A stretch of DNA of 64,000 nucleotides, from NCBI GenBank assembly GCA_963971225.1, contig OZ020267.1, positions 100,998,536 to 101,062,535 of the forward strand, in the 5' to 3' direction. The notes beneath the pieces are model-generated. The model saw nothing but the letters and a program-made list of their open reading frames with translations. It was not told the DNA's origin and made no database searches. Made by a program: the position numbers and the translations under genes. The DNA is from Melieria omissa. Lineage: Eukaryota; Arthropoda; Insecta; Diptera; Ulidiidae. Each line of letters opens with the position of its first letter. Positions within the stretch are counted from its first letter, which is position 1. This document shows positions 1 to 10,224 of the stretch, one piece after another.

Positions 1-1480
1 AATTCATATTCATTGATAAAAGTATTCGACATAAATTTAATTACAAGGCTAAATTTTTATGAGCTCAACAGCTACACCCACGAAAATGCCCACAAATTGT
101 CCACATAAACCACGCTTTAGCGCTTCGGCGCTAAACATTTCCGCATGAACCCCCGTTAGTCGCTGTTCGTTGCACGTCATCAACCACCAATGCCGTCGCA
201 CGCGGCATTCTGCTGCCACCGCAGCGAATCACATCGAGTGTTTTTGCAATTTCACGGTGTATTTTCGCCTTTTGTATTTTTCATATGTCCTGTCGTGTTT
301 TCTTTTAATTTGCGCTGTTCGCTGTCTTCGCATTGTGTGCGCTCTTTTGTTTTTATTTAACATTTGTTTGCGATTTTTATTATCATCGTTATGCGCAACA
401 TTGGCATCAACATTACTGTCGTTAAACGACAGGAACTGCGCTGCAAAGCGTTGCAAGATCAGCGCCCACTTGCCGCCTCGTTTTGTTTATTTACATAATG
501 GTGCACTGCATTTGATATTTGTTTTTCTTATAGTCGCAATATTTTGCCAAAATTGATTTTTTGTTTGCTTGTAATTTCTGTAATTATCTCGCATTGCTCT
601 CACCTCCCCCTCGCGCTGGCTTTATCGCTGTCGCTGCGCCCGCTTCGACTTGTTCGACTTATTGTTGCAGCAACGTGTGGCAGTTTCGGCAGCCACATCC
701 CAGCAACCTTCGACTTCATTCGTCTCCCTTTAGCTGCCTTCAGATCTGCCCTGCGTCGCTGTCTAATTTTTTGCCTTTCCGCTTTTGGCAGTGTGAATTC
801 GGCAGCTGTTCCACACGTCCAGTCGTTCATTTGCCACTGTGCTCTACTTGCTCGAAGCTGCTTGTGTTCTTATCATTAATTTTGCGTTTTTGTTCTTGTT
901 CTTCTATTCGGTAGTGTGCTCTTTTTTTCCATTTTGCTGTGCGCTGTGTGGCATTCTGACATTTTTGCCTTTGCCATAGCGGCTGCTGTGCTCTGTTGGC
1001 TATTTGTTTTGACATTCGGCCAGCGTTGCGTGCATCCACCCACTGTGGCAATCATCCTAACCAGCCCCGCCTCGGGTTGCGGTAATTTCACTTTGGCCGT
1101 CTGCGTTTCTACTTTGGCTGCAGTGCGTTCGAGTGTTTTTACTGGTCACACTTAATTAATTGATTAGCTTCGCTAAATCGGTCAATACGGAATCGTTCGG
1201 GTTTTTGCTTCCTTGTCGGCAGTTTTTGTTGGGTGCGTAATGAGTTGCTAATTAGATTTACAGGGTTACCACTTTTTTCGCATCCAACGGAGGGACGGAT
1301 ACACCGCTGTTTCAGTTGGGAACTGGCACATGTGATGAGGGGTTTTTCGACTGGAATTGAGGTGTGGTAATGATTGCTTTCAAAGCAAGTACCGAAGCTG
1401 ACTGCTGGGATGTTGGGTTGAGTTGGAGAAAGGAACAAAACACGAAACTAGACTAGAAAACACGAGACTATTTCAAACGA
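1..1480. other. Non-coding, pyrimidine-rich DNA
   Basis: Several overlapping short open frames occur here on both strands. Their translations are Cys/Leu/Phe-rich low-complexity strings with no domain, and none is favoured over the others. I see no splice-flanked exon or transposon signature. Most likely intergenic or intronic. Confidence 0.5.
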
Positions 1481-1489
1481 ACCAGCATA

Positions 1490-1890
1490 ATGGGCTTTAC
1501 AGGACTTCGAGTGTACCACCCAAGCAAAGAAAAATGCCTTCAAAAATGTAGAAATTTCACTAAAACCACAACTACAATTTTTCAATAAGTTGCCGAAGGT
1601 TTCGAAATGAGGCGCACAAGTTTTAGTTATTCATTAATATTTTGGGCAGCCAGGCAAAGATAAATGCCTCAAAAATTTTAGAAATTTTACTAAAACCAAA
1701 ACTACAATTTTTCAATAAGTTACCAATGGTTTCGAAATGAGGCTTATCAATATTTTTGTCTTTAGAGGCCTTCGAGTGTACCAGCCAAGCAAACAGAAAT
1801 TCCTTAATAAGTTAGCAATTTCATTAAAATAACAATTACCGAAGGGTTCGAAATGGGGCAAACAATATTTAGTTATTCATCATTATTATT
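1490..1890. repeat. Degenerate tandem repeat, ~125-bp unit, three copies
   Basis: Three diverged units begin near 1527, 1650 and 1785. Each holds a 'CAAGCAAA..AAATGCCT' start, then 'AGAAATTT.ACTAAAACC', 'CAATTTTTCAATAAGTT' and 'GGTTTCGAAATGAGGC'. The phrase 'TTCGAGTGTACCA' recurs between units and resembles part of the interspersed repeat at 2104-2211. The DNA from 1890 to 2103 shows nothing recognisable. Confidence 0.7.
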
Positions 1891-2103
1891 ATTTTTTTGT
1901 CTTGATAGTACTTACTACTCCACTAATACTCCTACAACTCTAACATAACTCGATATGTTGACTGTGTTTTTTAATCCTTCTGTCCATGCGAATGTACCAG
2001 GGTATCTTTAAAGATTTAAGGTAAAAATTTCCTACTTTCGACCAAAGAACATTATGCTAATATTTTTAGTACCTTCCCAAAAATCAATTTGCTATATTTT
2101 CAA

Positions 2104-2211
2104 TATCTAAGGTTAGGTTAGGCTATGGTGGATGCCTCTATAAGAGACACACTCGGAGGCGTATTATGAGGCCCATTGTGATACCACATATTTCAGCCGT
2201 TTTTTTGCAAT
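2104..2211 (+). repeat. Interspersed repeat, family 1
   Basis: This block reads ..GGTTAGGTTAGG..CCTCTATAAGAGACACAC..CATTGTGATACCACATA... The reverse complement of nearly the same sequence is at 33873-33966. The 'CCCATTGTGATACCACA' part also opens the copies at 19020 and 34290, so one family has several variants. Confidence 0.75.
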
Positions 2212-3150
2212 GTGTATGCAACACTGTCTTTCCAACGCTGGCTCACTTCGGTCGGTCTGCAGCTAGCAGAGCAAAAGACCGAGATGCTACTGGTGTCAAG
2301 CAGAAAAAAGATGAAGCGGGCGGGATGTGTGAGTTTGAGTGGCCACACGATAGAGTGGAAACCGGAAATCAGGTACCTGGGCGTCATATTGGATGCCAGG
2401 CAAGCAGCACATACAGCCCGCTGGCGAGGCTCATGCCGTACATCGGCGGCCCCAAGCAATCGACGAGGCTGTTACTAGCGCATTCCGCACGACATCCTAT
2501 GAGGCAGCGTGTGTGGTAGCAGGAACCATACCTGTAGACATCCTGGCGCAAGAGGTCCACAGGAAGTTTAGCGATCCAAATGCGCAGCACCGTAGCCAGC
2601 TGCATAGGCAGCAAAGCCTGACTGAGTGGCAAAGAAGGTGGGACAACACGTCAAGGGTAGGTGGACTCATCGGCTAATACCGGAAGTAGGTAGCTGGTAC
2701 AACCGGAAGCACGGCGAGGTCACACACTACCTAACGCAGATGCTGACAGGCCACGGTTGCTTTAGAACCTATTTGCACCGTTTTGGCCACGAAGACAGCC
2801 CGTATTCTTCGGAGTGTTTTGGCGAGGACGAGGACGCCGAGCACGTCATGTTTACGTGCCACCGCAACTACCTTGAGAGGGAGCAGCTAGAGGCTGAAAT
2901 GGACCACCCCGTTAGGGCGAACACCATCGTCCAGCATATGCTCAACGATGCCGACAACTGGGTCGCGGTCTACAATTTCGCAGCCGCGGTGATGACAGAG
3001 CAACGACGCCAAGAACGCGCACGAAAGGCACAGGAAGCCAGCAGCAGTGTAGCGCCGCACAAAGGCCAACACCCGCCCGGCGACGCAATGCTGATCGGCA
3101 ATTCCGCCGGGGCTACGAGTAGGAGAAAGGGGGTGGTTTTTAGTCGGTAA
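2212..3150 (+). mobile_element. R1-like non-LTR retrotransposon remnant (RT C-terminus and zinc knuckle)
   Basis: Successive frames match the end of an R1-clade ORF2. First is the RT segment with 'GLQLAEQKTEMLLVSS' and 'IRYLGVILDAR'. An 'MPYIGGPKQSTRLLLA' stretch follows in another frame. From 2626 the C-terminal region has 'GRWTHRLIPEVGSWYNRKHG', 'LTQMLTGHGCF..YL', a CCHC-like 'C..GEDEDAEHVMFTCHRN' and a long basic tail to 3150. The shifts between the frames near 2393-2478 and 2626 mean the copy is dead. Its 5' part (endonuclease and most of RT) is absent. The family is clear from the R1-type C-terminus; the exact lineage is not. Confidence 0.85.
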
Positions 3151-3269
3151 GTATCCGGCATACGGTCGAACTCGGGTCCGGTTGCATCTTTCGAAGATTT
3201 TCCACCTCCTCCGTAAAAAAAAAACCTGTCTTCCAACATATATGTTTCAAGCGGATGGGGAAAAATAGG

Positions 3270-3512
3270 GAACGGGACCTACAGTTTAACGCCGAATCCG
3301 AACGGCGATTGACAGTTTTTCTTTCACTCTTGGAGGTTTTGCCATTGCCTGCCAAGAGCGCACTTGTGCAATTCTTGTTATTCTCGTTGCTTCATATGGA
3401 TAGCGATAGAAGTAGATAAGTGTTTTACCAGCCCGAGCTAGAAATCGAACCTAAGGCCTCGGCATGAGAAGCCAGCGCGCTTCCCGCTGGACTATCGAGG
3501 CCGGCTTTTTAG
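3270..3512 (-). mobile_element. tRNA-derived SINE, family A
   Basis: Read on the minus strand from 3512, a tRNA-like head starts 'GGCCTCGATAGTCCAGCGGG' (A-box region) and has a B box 'GGTTCGATTTC'. The body contains 'AATGGCAAAACCTCCAAGAG'. The tail 'GCCGTTCGGATTCGGC' is followed by 'AACTGTAGGTCCC'. The cloverleaf is mutated and followed by a conserved non-tRNA body, so this is a SINE and not a tRNA gene. Other copies: 33318-33537, 33690-33810 and 26570-26645. The sequence just beyond the head (3512-3600) recurs near 42095-42165. Confidence 0.85.
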
Positions 3513-3755
3513 ATATCTTACATAGAAAAAAACGTTTTGGAAAACTTTTAAAACCAACTTTTGAACACTACTCCTTCCTGGAAATGATTTCTTCACGAAT
3601 TCACCAAATGTATAAAAAAATATGGATTAAAACAAAAAAAAATACAAAAAAAGATTGAAGTAGAGTAACGAAGGTAATTTGAATTTCAAACCAATGTACA
3701 TTTAATTTATATTAAAGTCCATAGAACTTGTTGGCGTACCCCGATCTGGGATATA

Positions 3756-4664
3756 TCAGGTGTACAACTTTGCTTCCGCCGTTTTTTTCCAAAATTAAAA
3801 GCTTTATTGCGAAAAAGTGCTTACAGATGTATTATTCAAAGTATTGTCCGTCGCTAGCGACAACTTTCTCCCATCTTTCCGGCAATTTTCGGATCCCGGC
3901 TCGAAAAAAGGAGTCCTCTTTTGACGCTATCCATGAAGCAATCCATTTTTCCAATTCTTCGAAGGATTGAAAATGTTGATCTGCCAGGCCGTGTGCCATC
4001 GAACGGAATAGGTGGAAGTCAGAAGGGGCGACATCTGGGGAATACGGCGGGTGGGGCAAGACTTCCCATTTCAGCGTTTCCAGGTACTTTTTGACCACTT
4101 TTGCGACGATGTCCCTCGGTTTCAACTCGTACGGCACCCAGTTTCCTTCTTTCTGAATCATGCCCAGGGCCTTGAGACGTTTTAAAATGGCTTGCTGACT
4201 CACTCCCAACGATTCGGCAAGCTCTTCTTGGGTTTGGCACGAATCTTCATCAAGCAATGCTTCTAGTTGTTCATCTTTGAAGGTTTTTCTCTTCCACCAC
4301 CATGTTTGTCTTCGACATCGAAATCACCATTTTTAAAACGTTGAAACCACTCCCGACACGTTCTTTCACTCAGAGCAGCATCACCGTAAGTTTCTGAGAG
4401 CATTCGATGCGCTTCAGCTGCATTTTTTTTTAATTGTAACAGAAAAGTAAAACTTCCCGCAAATGGCGAGAATTGGGCACATAAACGGACATTTTCGAGC
4501 GTGAATAATACGAAAACAAGAACAACTGTCACTGAAACGGCGATGACAATTCGTTAGGCACTGTCCACACTCACTTTAAAGGCATTACCATCTATGTATT
4601 TCAACCAGCTTCAGCCGGTACAGCCACCTATCGGAAAACGGCGGAAGCAAAGTTGTACACCTGA
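3756..4664 (-). mobile_element. Internally deleted mariner element
   Basis: Near-identical 30-bp terminal inverted repeats start 'TCAGGTGTACAACTTTGCTT' (3756 on plus, 4664 on minus). Each is flanked by a TA target duplication, as for mariner. The element is 909 bp, about 0.4 kb short of a full mariner. The transposase frame on the minus strand is frameshifted and lacks its catalytic core. Confidence 0.93.
3832..4532 (-). pseudogene. Defective mariner transposase
   Basis: The N-terminal frame (4532-4263) carries the first helix-turn-helix region ('AHRMLSETYGDAALSERTC', 'FKNGDFDVED'). The second frame (4257-3832) has the second HTH ('LGVSQQAILKRLKALGMIQK'), then 'WVPYELKPRDI'. It jumps directly to 'VAKVV' and the C-terminal 'LPHPPYSPDVAPSDFHLF', ending 'PERWEKVVASDGQYFE'. 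In full-length relatives, the segment between PRDI and VAKVV holds the first two catalytic Asp residues. Only the third (in SDFH) remains. The two frames are offset, so there is a frameshift as well as the in-frame deletion. The copy cannot encode an active enzyme but keeps both TIRs. Confidence 0.92.
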
Positions 4665-6684
4665 TACCATTCTCCCAGATCAAAACAAAAGGTCTGGCAA
4701 AGGTAATACTCAGTTAATCGGTCTCTCTTAGACCGGAGTCCTTCAGTGAGGTGGATACAGTGGCGCACACAGTGGAAAGGGGGTTTGGGCGTTCAAAGCC
4801 CGCAAAAACAAAAATGTCTGGTGCCGAATGGATTTGGGACAAAAGATGTACGCAACGATTTTTTTCCTACTATGGAAACTATTAGAAGATTTCTTTCCAG
4901 AAGGTGTATTGAACACAAACTGAGGTATGGAAAAAATACTTGTTATGAGTTTCACACAAAATGGCGGTGGAAGCGCATGGGATCATCCAGGTGGATATTT
5001 GGTAAACGACGCGTGAAAAAATCGTTGGTAAGGCGAAGGTTAAAATGCACTATAAATACTTTGTTCGTGTACTAAAAATATCCTAAAATGTTGCTTTGTG
5101 ATTGTTTTGAGACTCCTTAAATATCCTTTAAAGTACGGAACGCTCTCCAGCTAATGACCCAAACAGTTTGTTGCTGTCTGAAATATGCTCTTCGACTTGT
5201 ACTCGTTTATCATCCCCCAAGAATGGAAGCAGGAAACGCACTTGAATGACGCTAATACCACTCAATTACCGCTCGCGTACTTGTTACGACCCACACAGGC
5301 AGCTTATTCAAGGCCGAGGCGCCAAAGCCTCTTTCCAAGCACAAAACGATCTGAATTACCTCAGCAAATTGCTGGCCAATAAATAAAATTGATGCAGCAA
5401 CAAAAGGCAAACAATGATACAAAAAAAAATAAACAACAAATTACAAAGCACAACAACGCGGCAAGGAGCAAAGAAGGACGACGAGTTGGCGGCAGCGCAT
5501 ATAAGAAAATTAAAATAAAATCCCGCACAATAAGCCGATAGGCTGAATAGTGGCCGGCGCGCACGGCAGAGCGTCCCACCGTTCGCCGCTCTGTAAAACG
5601 GCAACGGCAAAGGCAAATACGCCGCAACAAAGTGCGCGCGCTCATGTGAATAATGATGACGGCGCCACTCAGCACTCAGCACGACTGAGCGCAGATGACG
5701 CCGATGACGGTTGGTGGCAACGTTGGCTGCAAGGATGGTTGGTTGGTTAGATGTTGCGGCGGCTGGTTTGAATGGTTGCTCGGAGCTGACTGCGTAGCTC
5801 ATTGGCCGCAGCGCTGCCGACGCTCGACGGCCCGGCTGCGACATGACATGAAAGCAAATAAGTTATTATGGGAAAATATGACAGGGCGAGCACATTTTTT
5901 GCGCATGTCGCAAGCGGCAGCCGCGTAACAAATGGCAAATGGTAAACGCCGGCATTCAAGTGGTTTATGCTAATGGCACACAAAGGCGGACGAGCAAGAT
6001 GCGCCAAAAGTGCTGTCAAGAGGAAGAAAAAGACATTATTGTATGATTGAGGCGTGAGCCAAATGGCGTTTGTTCTGTTATGTTTTTTTCTTTTGGGGGG
6101 AAGTTTTATTTTATTATTTTCTCATTCTTACGTTTTGAATGGATCGAGAGATCACAAATTATGTTGGCACTTTTAATGTTATTTACACAAAAGCGCTTTT
6201 GCTTTTATTTGCGCGGCATTTTAAGCGGATTTACAACATTTACATACAATTTTGAGTGATTTGCTGTTGTTGGTTTATGCGGCGACCAAGCAAAGTGACG
6301 GAGTGCGAGGCGGAGAGAGAGAGTAAGCGTGCAAGGTGGCATTTTGCGGCGCCATTAGAATGAAAAAGGAATTGAAATGTGATGAGGTTGGCGTACTTGA
6401 GTTGAAAAGTGATGTCAAATGATGTGGAAAATTATTAGCAGCCATTAGGATGCACAAGTTGTATATAAGTATTTAAAGAAGCTGTGAGTAGAAGAAAAAC
6501 GAATGTGAAGATAAGAGAGATACGGATTGGTGGACCTTAAACAAAATGTAAACGCTACAATTTCACATTTGGCAGTGAAGATAAATTGATTACCAGAATA
6601 GAGATTATAGACATTGGTAAGAAATATACAAGGTATAGTAAAAAATATATATATTATTCAAATATATTATTCTATTATGCTTTA
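4665..6684. other. No gene recognised; one MITE end and GC-richer spacer
   Basis: 4755-4790 starts 'CAGTGGCGCACACAGTGG', matching the end of the short MITE family found complete at 34026 and 60879. 5540-5930 is GC-richer and open in several frames, but the translations (Ala/Arg/Cys-rich) show no domain and no strand preference. Nothing else supportable. Confidence 0.4.
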
Positions 6685-7560
6685 GTAATCTATATCGCGT
6701 GTTGTATACGTGCCATCGGGTCAGGCTAGATATTGTTAAAGAGAAACGATTTCACGCTAACAAAACTTTTCAGACAATTCTATGATTGCTTGACTAAGTT
6801 TTATTTTTCCCAATAGATAGCTTCAGTAGTCTCTATGTCGGTTTGTATATATCTAATTCGATTATGCTGGATGGTATTTGAAAGAGACATTTTTGTGCTA
6901 CAAAAACTTCTCAGACAGTTCCATGTTTGCTTGACGCATTTTTGGTTGAGATTGAGTAAAATATTTTTCCCATAGATAGTTTCAATAATTTCTATCTATC
7001 TATCTCATGTTGTATAAATCCGATCAGGTTATGTTTGATGGCGGTAAAAAGAAAAGATTTCGTACTAAAACAATTTCTCAGACTAATTGCTTGACTAAGT
7101 TTTGTTTGAGCGCGCGACAAATATTTTTTTCAATAGATGGCTTGATAAATCTGTTTCTCGTGTTGCATAAATTCGATCGGGTTATGCTCGATGTCATCAG
7201 AAAGAAACAACTTTGTAGAAAAACAACTTTTTAGACAATTTTACAGTAAATTATTATGACAACGATTAGTTTGAGTGCCAGTCAAATATTTTCCCAATTG
7301 ATGGCTTCAGTAGTCTCCATCTCGTGTAGCATTAAAAAGAAACGCTTTCGTACTAAAACAATTTCTCAGACAGTTTTATAATTGCTTGACTCAGTCCAGT
7401 CAAATATTTTGCCCATACATGGTTTCTGTGTCTTGGGTTACACAAATCCAATCCGATTATGCTAAATGGCGATAGGAAGATACATTTAAGTACTAAAAAA
7501 CTTCTTAGACAGTTTTATTATTGCTTGACTCAGTTTCGCGTTGACTCAGATGGAAACCAA
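6685..7560. repeat. Degenerate tandem array, ~140-150-bp unit, about six copies
   Basis: Each unit contains variants of 'TCGTGTTGTATAAATCCGAT', 'GGTTATGCT.GATGG', 'AAACGATTTCGTACTAAAAC', 'CTCAGACAGTTTTATGATTG' and 'TTGACT.AGTTTTG'. The last is followed by 'CCCAATAGATGGCTTCAGTA'. Units start near 6690, 6835, 7005, 7150, 7320 and 7430. Copies differ by substitutions and small indels, so the array is old. Confidence 0.8.
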
Positions 7561-7639
7561 CAAAAAAATTGCGCCATATTGAACAGTTTTTCTTAGATAA
7601 AGACAGGTAAAACATGTGAAAATGATTTATGGTTCTGAT

Positions 7640-8560
7640 ATAGTAAAAGCTAAATTTGGTCTAGTCGATTTCGCTTCCGCATTGTCAATCTCAAAGATGA
7701 GGAGAAACTACGCTCTGAAAGGCCAATGTCAAAAATGTTCTTGAAATCATGGAAATTGTAGAGTCGAAACGTCATGGAAGCACTGCTTCGACTGTCCAGA
7801 AGGTAAAAGTTGGAAGGCAAAAAAACCTGGAAGTATGGGTACCACATGAGTTAACGTAAAAATCCTCCTGAGCCAAATTTGCTACTACGAATTGTTGCTG
7901 CATTGCAACAGAATCCACCCATTTCTAAAGTTTATGGTGACTGGAGATGAAAAATAGACCACTAACGACAACGTGAAGAAAAACGGTCGTGGTCAAATTG
8001 CGGTGAGTTGGCGCAAACGATTGCCAAGCCAGGATTGATGATCAGCTAGATTTTGCTATGTGTGTGGTGCGATTGACAGGAAACCATCTACTATGAGCTG
8101 CTCCTCTACGGCCAAAATCTTAAATCAGAACTTAACTGTCAACAATAGCACCGTCTGAAGGAAACAATCGCCTGGAAGTGGACAGCATTGGCTAATGTAA
8201 CAGTAATTGTGTTCCATCTAGGAAAATGCTAGGACTCACTAATCGATAGGCGCTCATCTACAAGGAGCTGTTCTCTTACGAAAAAACTCCCAATTTGGAC
8301 CTGCACTGTCAGCAACTGGACCGACTGAGAGAAGCAATCGTCCAGGAGCGACTAGCTTCTAACCAATGCGAGAGAAGTTATACTTCATCAGGCCCACGCT
8401 GGACCACACTCATAGCTTTTATCAGAGGGTGCCAGAGGTTTCGGAAACTTGGTGGAAAGGTTATTATGCAATCACCGTATAGTCCAAACCTGGCACCAGT
8501 TTATCACCGGTTAAAAATGTTGCTCGTTTAGCTCAAGGGAACCTTGTGAGAATCGATTGT
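7640..8560 (+). pseudogene. Heavily decayed mariner transposase with a duplicated segment
   Basis: Scattered frames on the plus strand match mariner transposase in order: 'FRRFRIVNLKDEERSGRP' (with a shift), 'YYELLLYGQNLKSELNCQQ' near 8088, and then a second version of the same region. That second version ('LDLHCQQLDRLREAIVQERL', 8295-8360) is followed by a trace of 'SPNLAP' near 8480. Many stops and frameshifts. The doubled 'ELL-YGQ..CQQ' region indicates an internal tandem duplication of about 165 bp. TIRs were not found. Confidence 0.75.
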
Positions 8561-8615
8561 CCTTGTTTTTGAAGGGTGTTGGAAAACCCTATACAATCTT
8601 CTCTTGTCATAACAC

Positions 8616-8870
8616 TTAATAATCGCATTGAAGTATTCTGATCATGGTTGATTTTTTCAGTTTTGATTCCTGCTGATAATCTCGTCCTTTCTGAGTAGAA
8701 TGGACAAGAGCTAATTTGCTCAAACAACAAAAAGGTTCTGGGATGACAAAGAGGGTTGAAGCTACCTTCTTTGCAAGTTTGTTGGCCGTTTCATTTGCCT
8801 CAATACAAGCGTGACGCGGAACTCGGTGGACATGAGACCAAGCTCGTTTAGCTTTTCGACATTCCGACAC
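8616..8870 (-). pseudogene. RNase H fragment of a non-LTR retrotransposon
   Basis: The minus-strand frame begins 'MSECRKAKRAWSHVHRVPRH' and continues 'ACIEANETANKLAKKVA'. This matches the last RNase H block of insect LINE proteins (W-V-P-x-H-x-G-I-x-x-N-E-x-A-D-x-L-A), although the catalytic Asp position of 'NExAD' is Thr here. Only about 85 codons survive, and no RT lies beside it. Confidence 0.65.
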
Positions 8871-9779
8871 CAGTTTTTAATATATAACTAAACACTACTA
8901 AATGATACCAACTATACAAAGAGTCCCTATTAATTTAAGAAGTTGTAATTTTCTTTTTTTTTCTTTTATTCTCAATTGATACACCAAAAAAATTTGTTTT
9001 TTGTGATTCATTAATACTACGTTTTTTAAGTCCCTTAAGAACCAAAACTAAACTAAACCTAAAAAAAACTAAAAATAAATCAATCATTCAACAAGCGTTT
9101 CCCAAAAATATGACAACATATATGACAACATTTTTACAATAACCATAGTATAATAATAAAGTAGTCTAATCAAAACTCTCCCGCTCAAAGAAAACAAAAT
9201 TTTTTGAAATTCAATTCAATTTTGATGTCTGAAATTTGTCAGTTCAAAAAATGTTCAACCACAGACGCAACTTCATTCAAATAAAATAGTACTAAAAGCA
9301 AAGGCAAAATGCTTAGGTATATTTTAATACAACTTTGTTTACTCTGCTGATGACTTTTTTGACAATATTTGTCAATCGAAATAGAGGTACTTTAGGGGCA
9401 TGATGAAATAAACAAGGTGGTGTAAATATTGATAGGTCGCTTTTGACACTCCCTTGTTTAGTAGTTGCATTTAAAGGGAGTGGAAAAGGGGAATTATTTT
9501 GAGCTTTTTCACTAGATGGCGCTAATAATTTAGTACTTATTTCATACTAATGTAAATATACTAGGTGTGCGTTATTACAACCGGAAACAGTCTCAAAAAT
9601 GTTTTTTTACGCGTTAATTTGAAAATATTGAATCAAAATTATTCCACATTTCCATCCATCAGGTTTCAGTAGCCATACAAGGAAGTTATTCGAGTTGTAT
9701 TTCAATATAAGCCAACCAACTATATAATGCTGGACTTTGAACCGCTAAGCCAGTGCCATTAGAACTTCAATATTTTTAT
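8871..9779. other. AT-rich spacer, nothing recognised
   Basis: Low-complexity AT-rich DNA with poly-A/T runs. No open frame with domain content, no inverted repeat pair and no tandem array that I could support. Confidence 0.5.
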
Positions 9780-10224
9780 TCATTCATGCTGATGCAAACA
9801 TATTAATTGCACTGTCTTGCGCAATCGCTCGTTTTCGAGATGCAATGCACTTTCGGTGAATGGACTGCAAAGGTAATGCGCTAACATAAACATTTGAATA
9901 TCATTCAAGTTTTTATTGGGCTCACTCTGTTTGCGTGGAGCCGTCTTGGGTGCGAGAAATTTCGGCACACTCATCCCAAGAAACAAGGCTATCTATTGCC
10001 ATTGGGATAGCGTTTTTTCCCAACCGCCGTTTCTTCTGGCCTGGCTCAGAGCAAAAGTCCTGCGTTGAAAAATGAAGAGCACACACCTTCGCGGTGGGCG
10101 TGAAGTTCACTCCACAAGCCTTGCTCCATTTTTCCCTCGTAACCATATTCTGCGGCACATGAAACAGGGACACATTTTCGTGCGTCCAAGTTCGATGGCA
10201 CAAACTGCAGCTGGATTTCGGCAT
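9780..10224 (-). pseudogene. THAP-domain exon, P-element-like transposase N-terminus
   Basis: Starting at ATG 10224 the frame gives a THAP zinc finger of the C2CH type. Cys6, Cys9, Cys48 and His51 have spacing C-x2-C-x38-C-x2-H, with the conserved Trp33, Phe52 and an 'AIP' motif after the basic stretch. It then runs 'RTQDGSTQTE' and stops at 9922. P-element transposases carry a very similar 'GSTQTE' right after the THAP domain. A shifted frame (9986-9780) follows, with 'ALHLENERLRKTVQ', like the leucine-zipper region after THAP. No catalytic region was found nearby. A host THAP gene with an unseen splice is possible, but the frameshift and isolation favour a transposon relic. Confidence 0.7.

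Noticed and set aside
170..1155. Four overlapping frames at the left edge
   Set aside because: Low-complexity, on both strands, with no splice or domain support.
5356..5844. 162-codon minus-strand frame
   Set aside because: Begins in GC-rich spacer and ends in hydrophobic low-complexity residues; an alternative frame is equally open and no family is recognisable.
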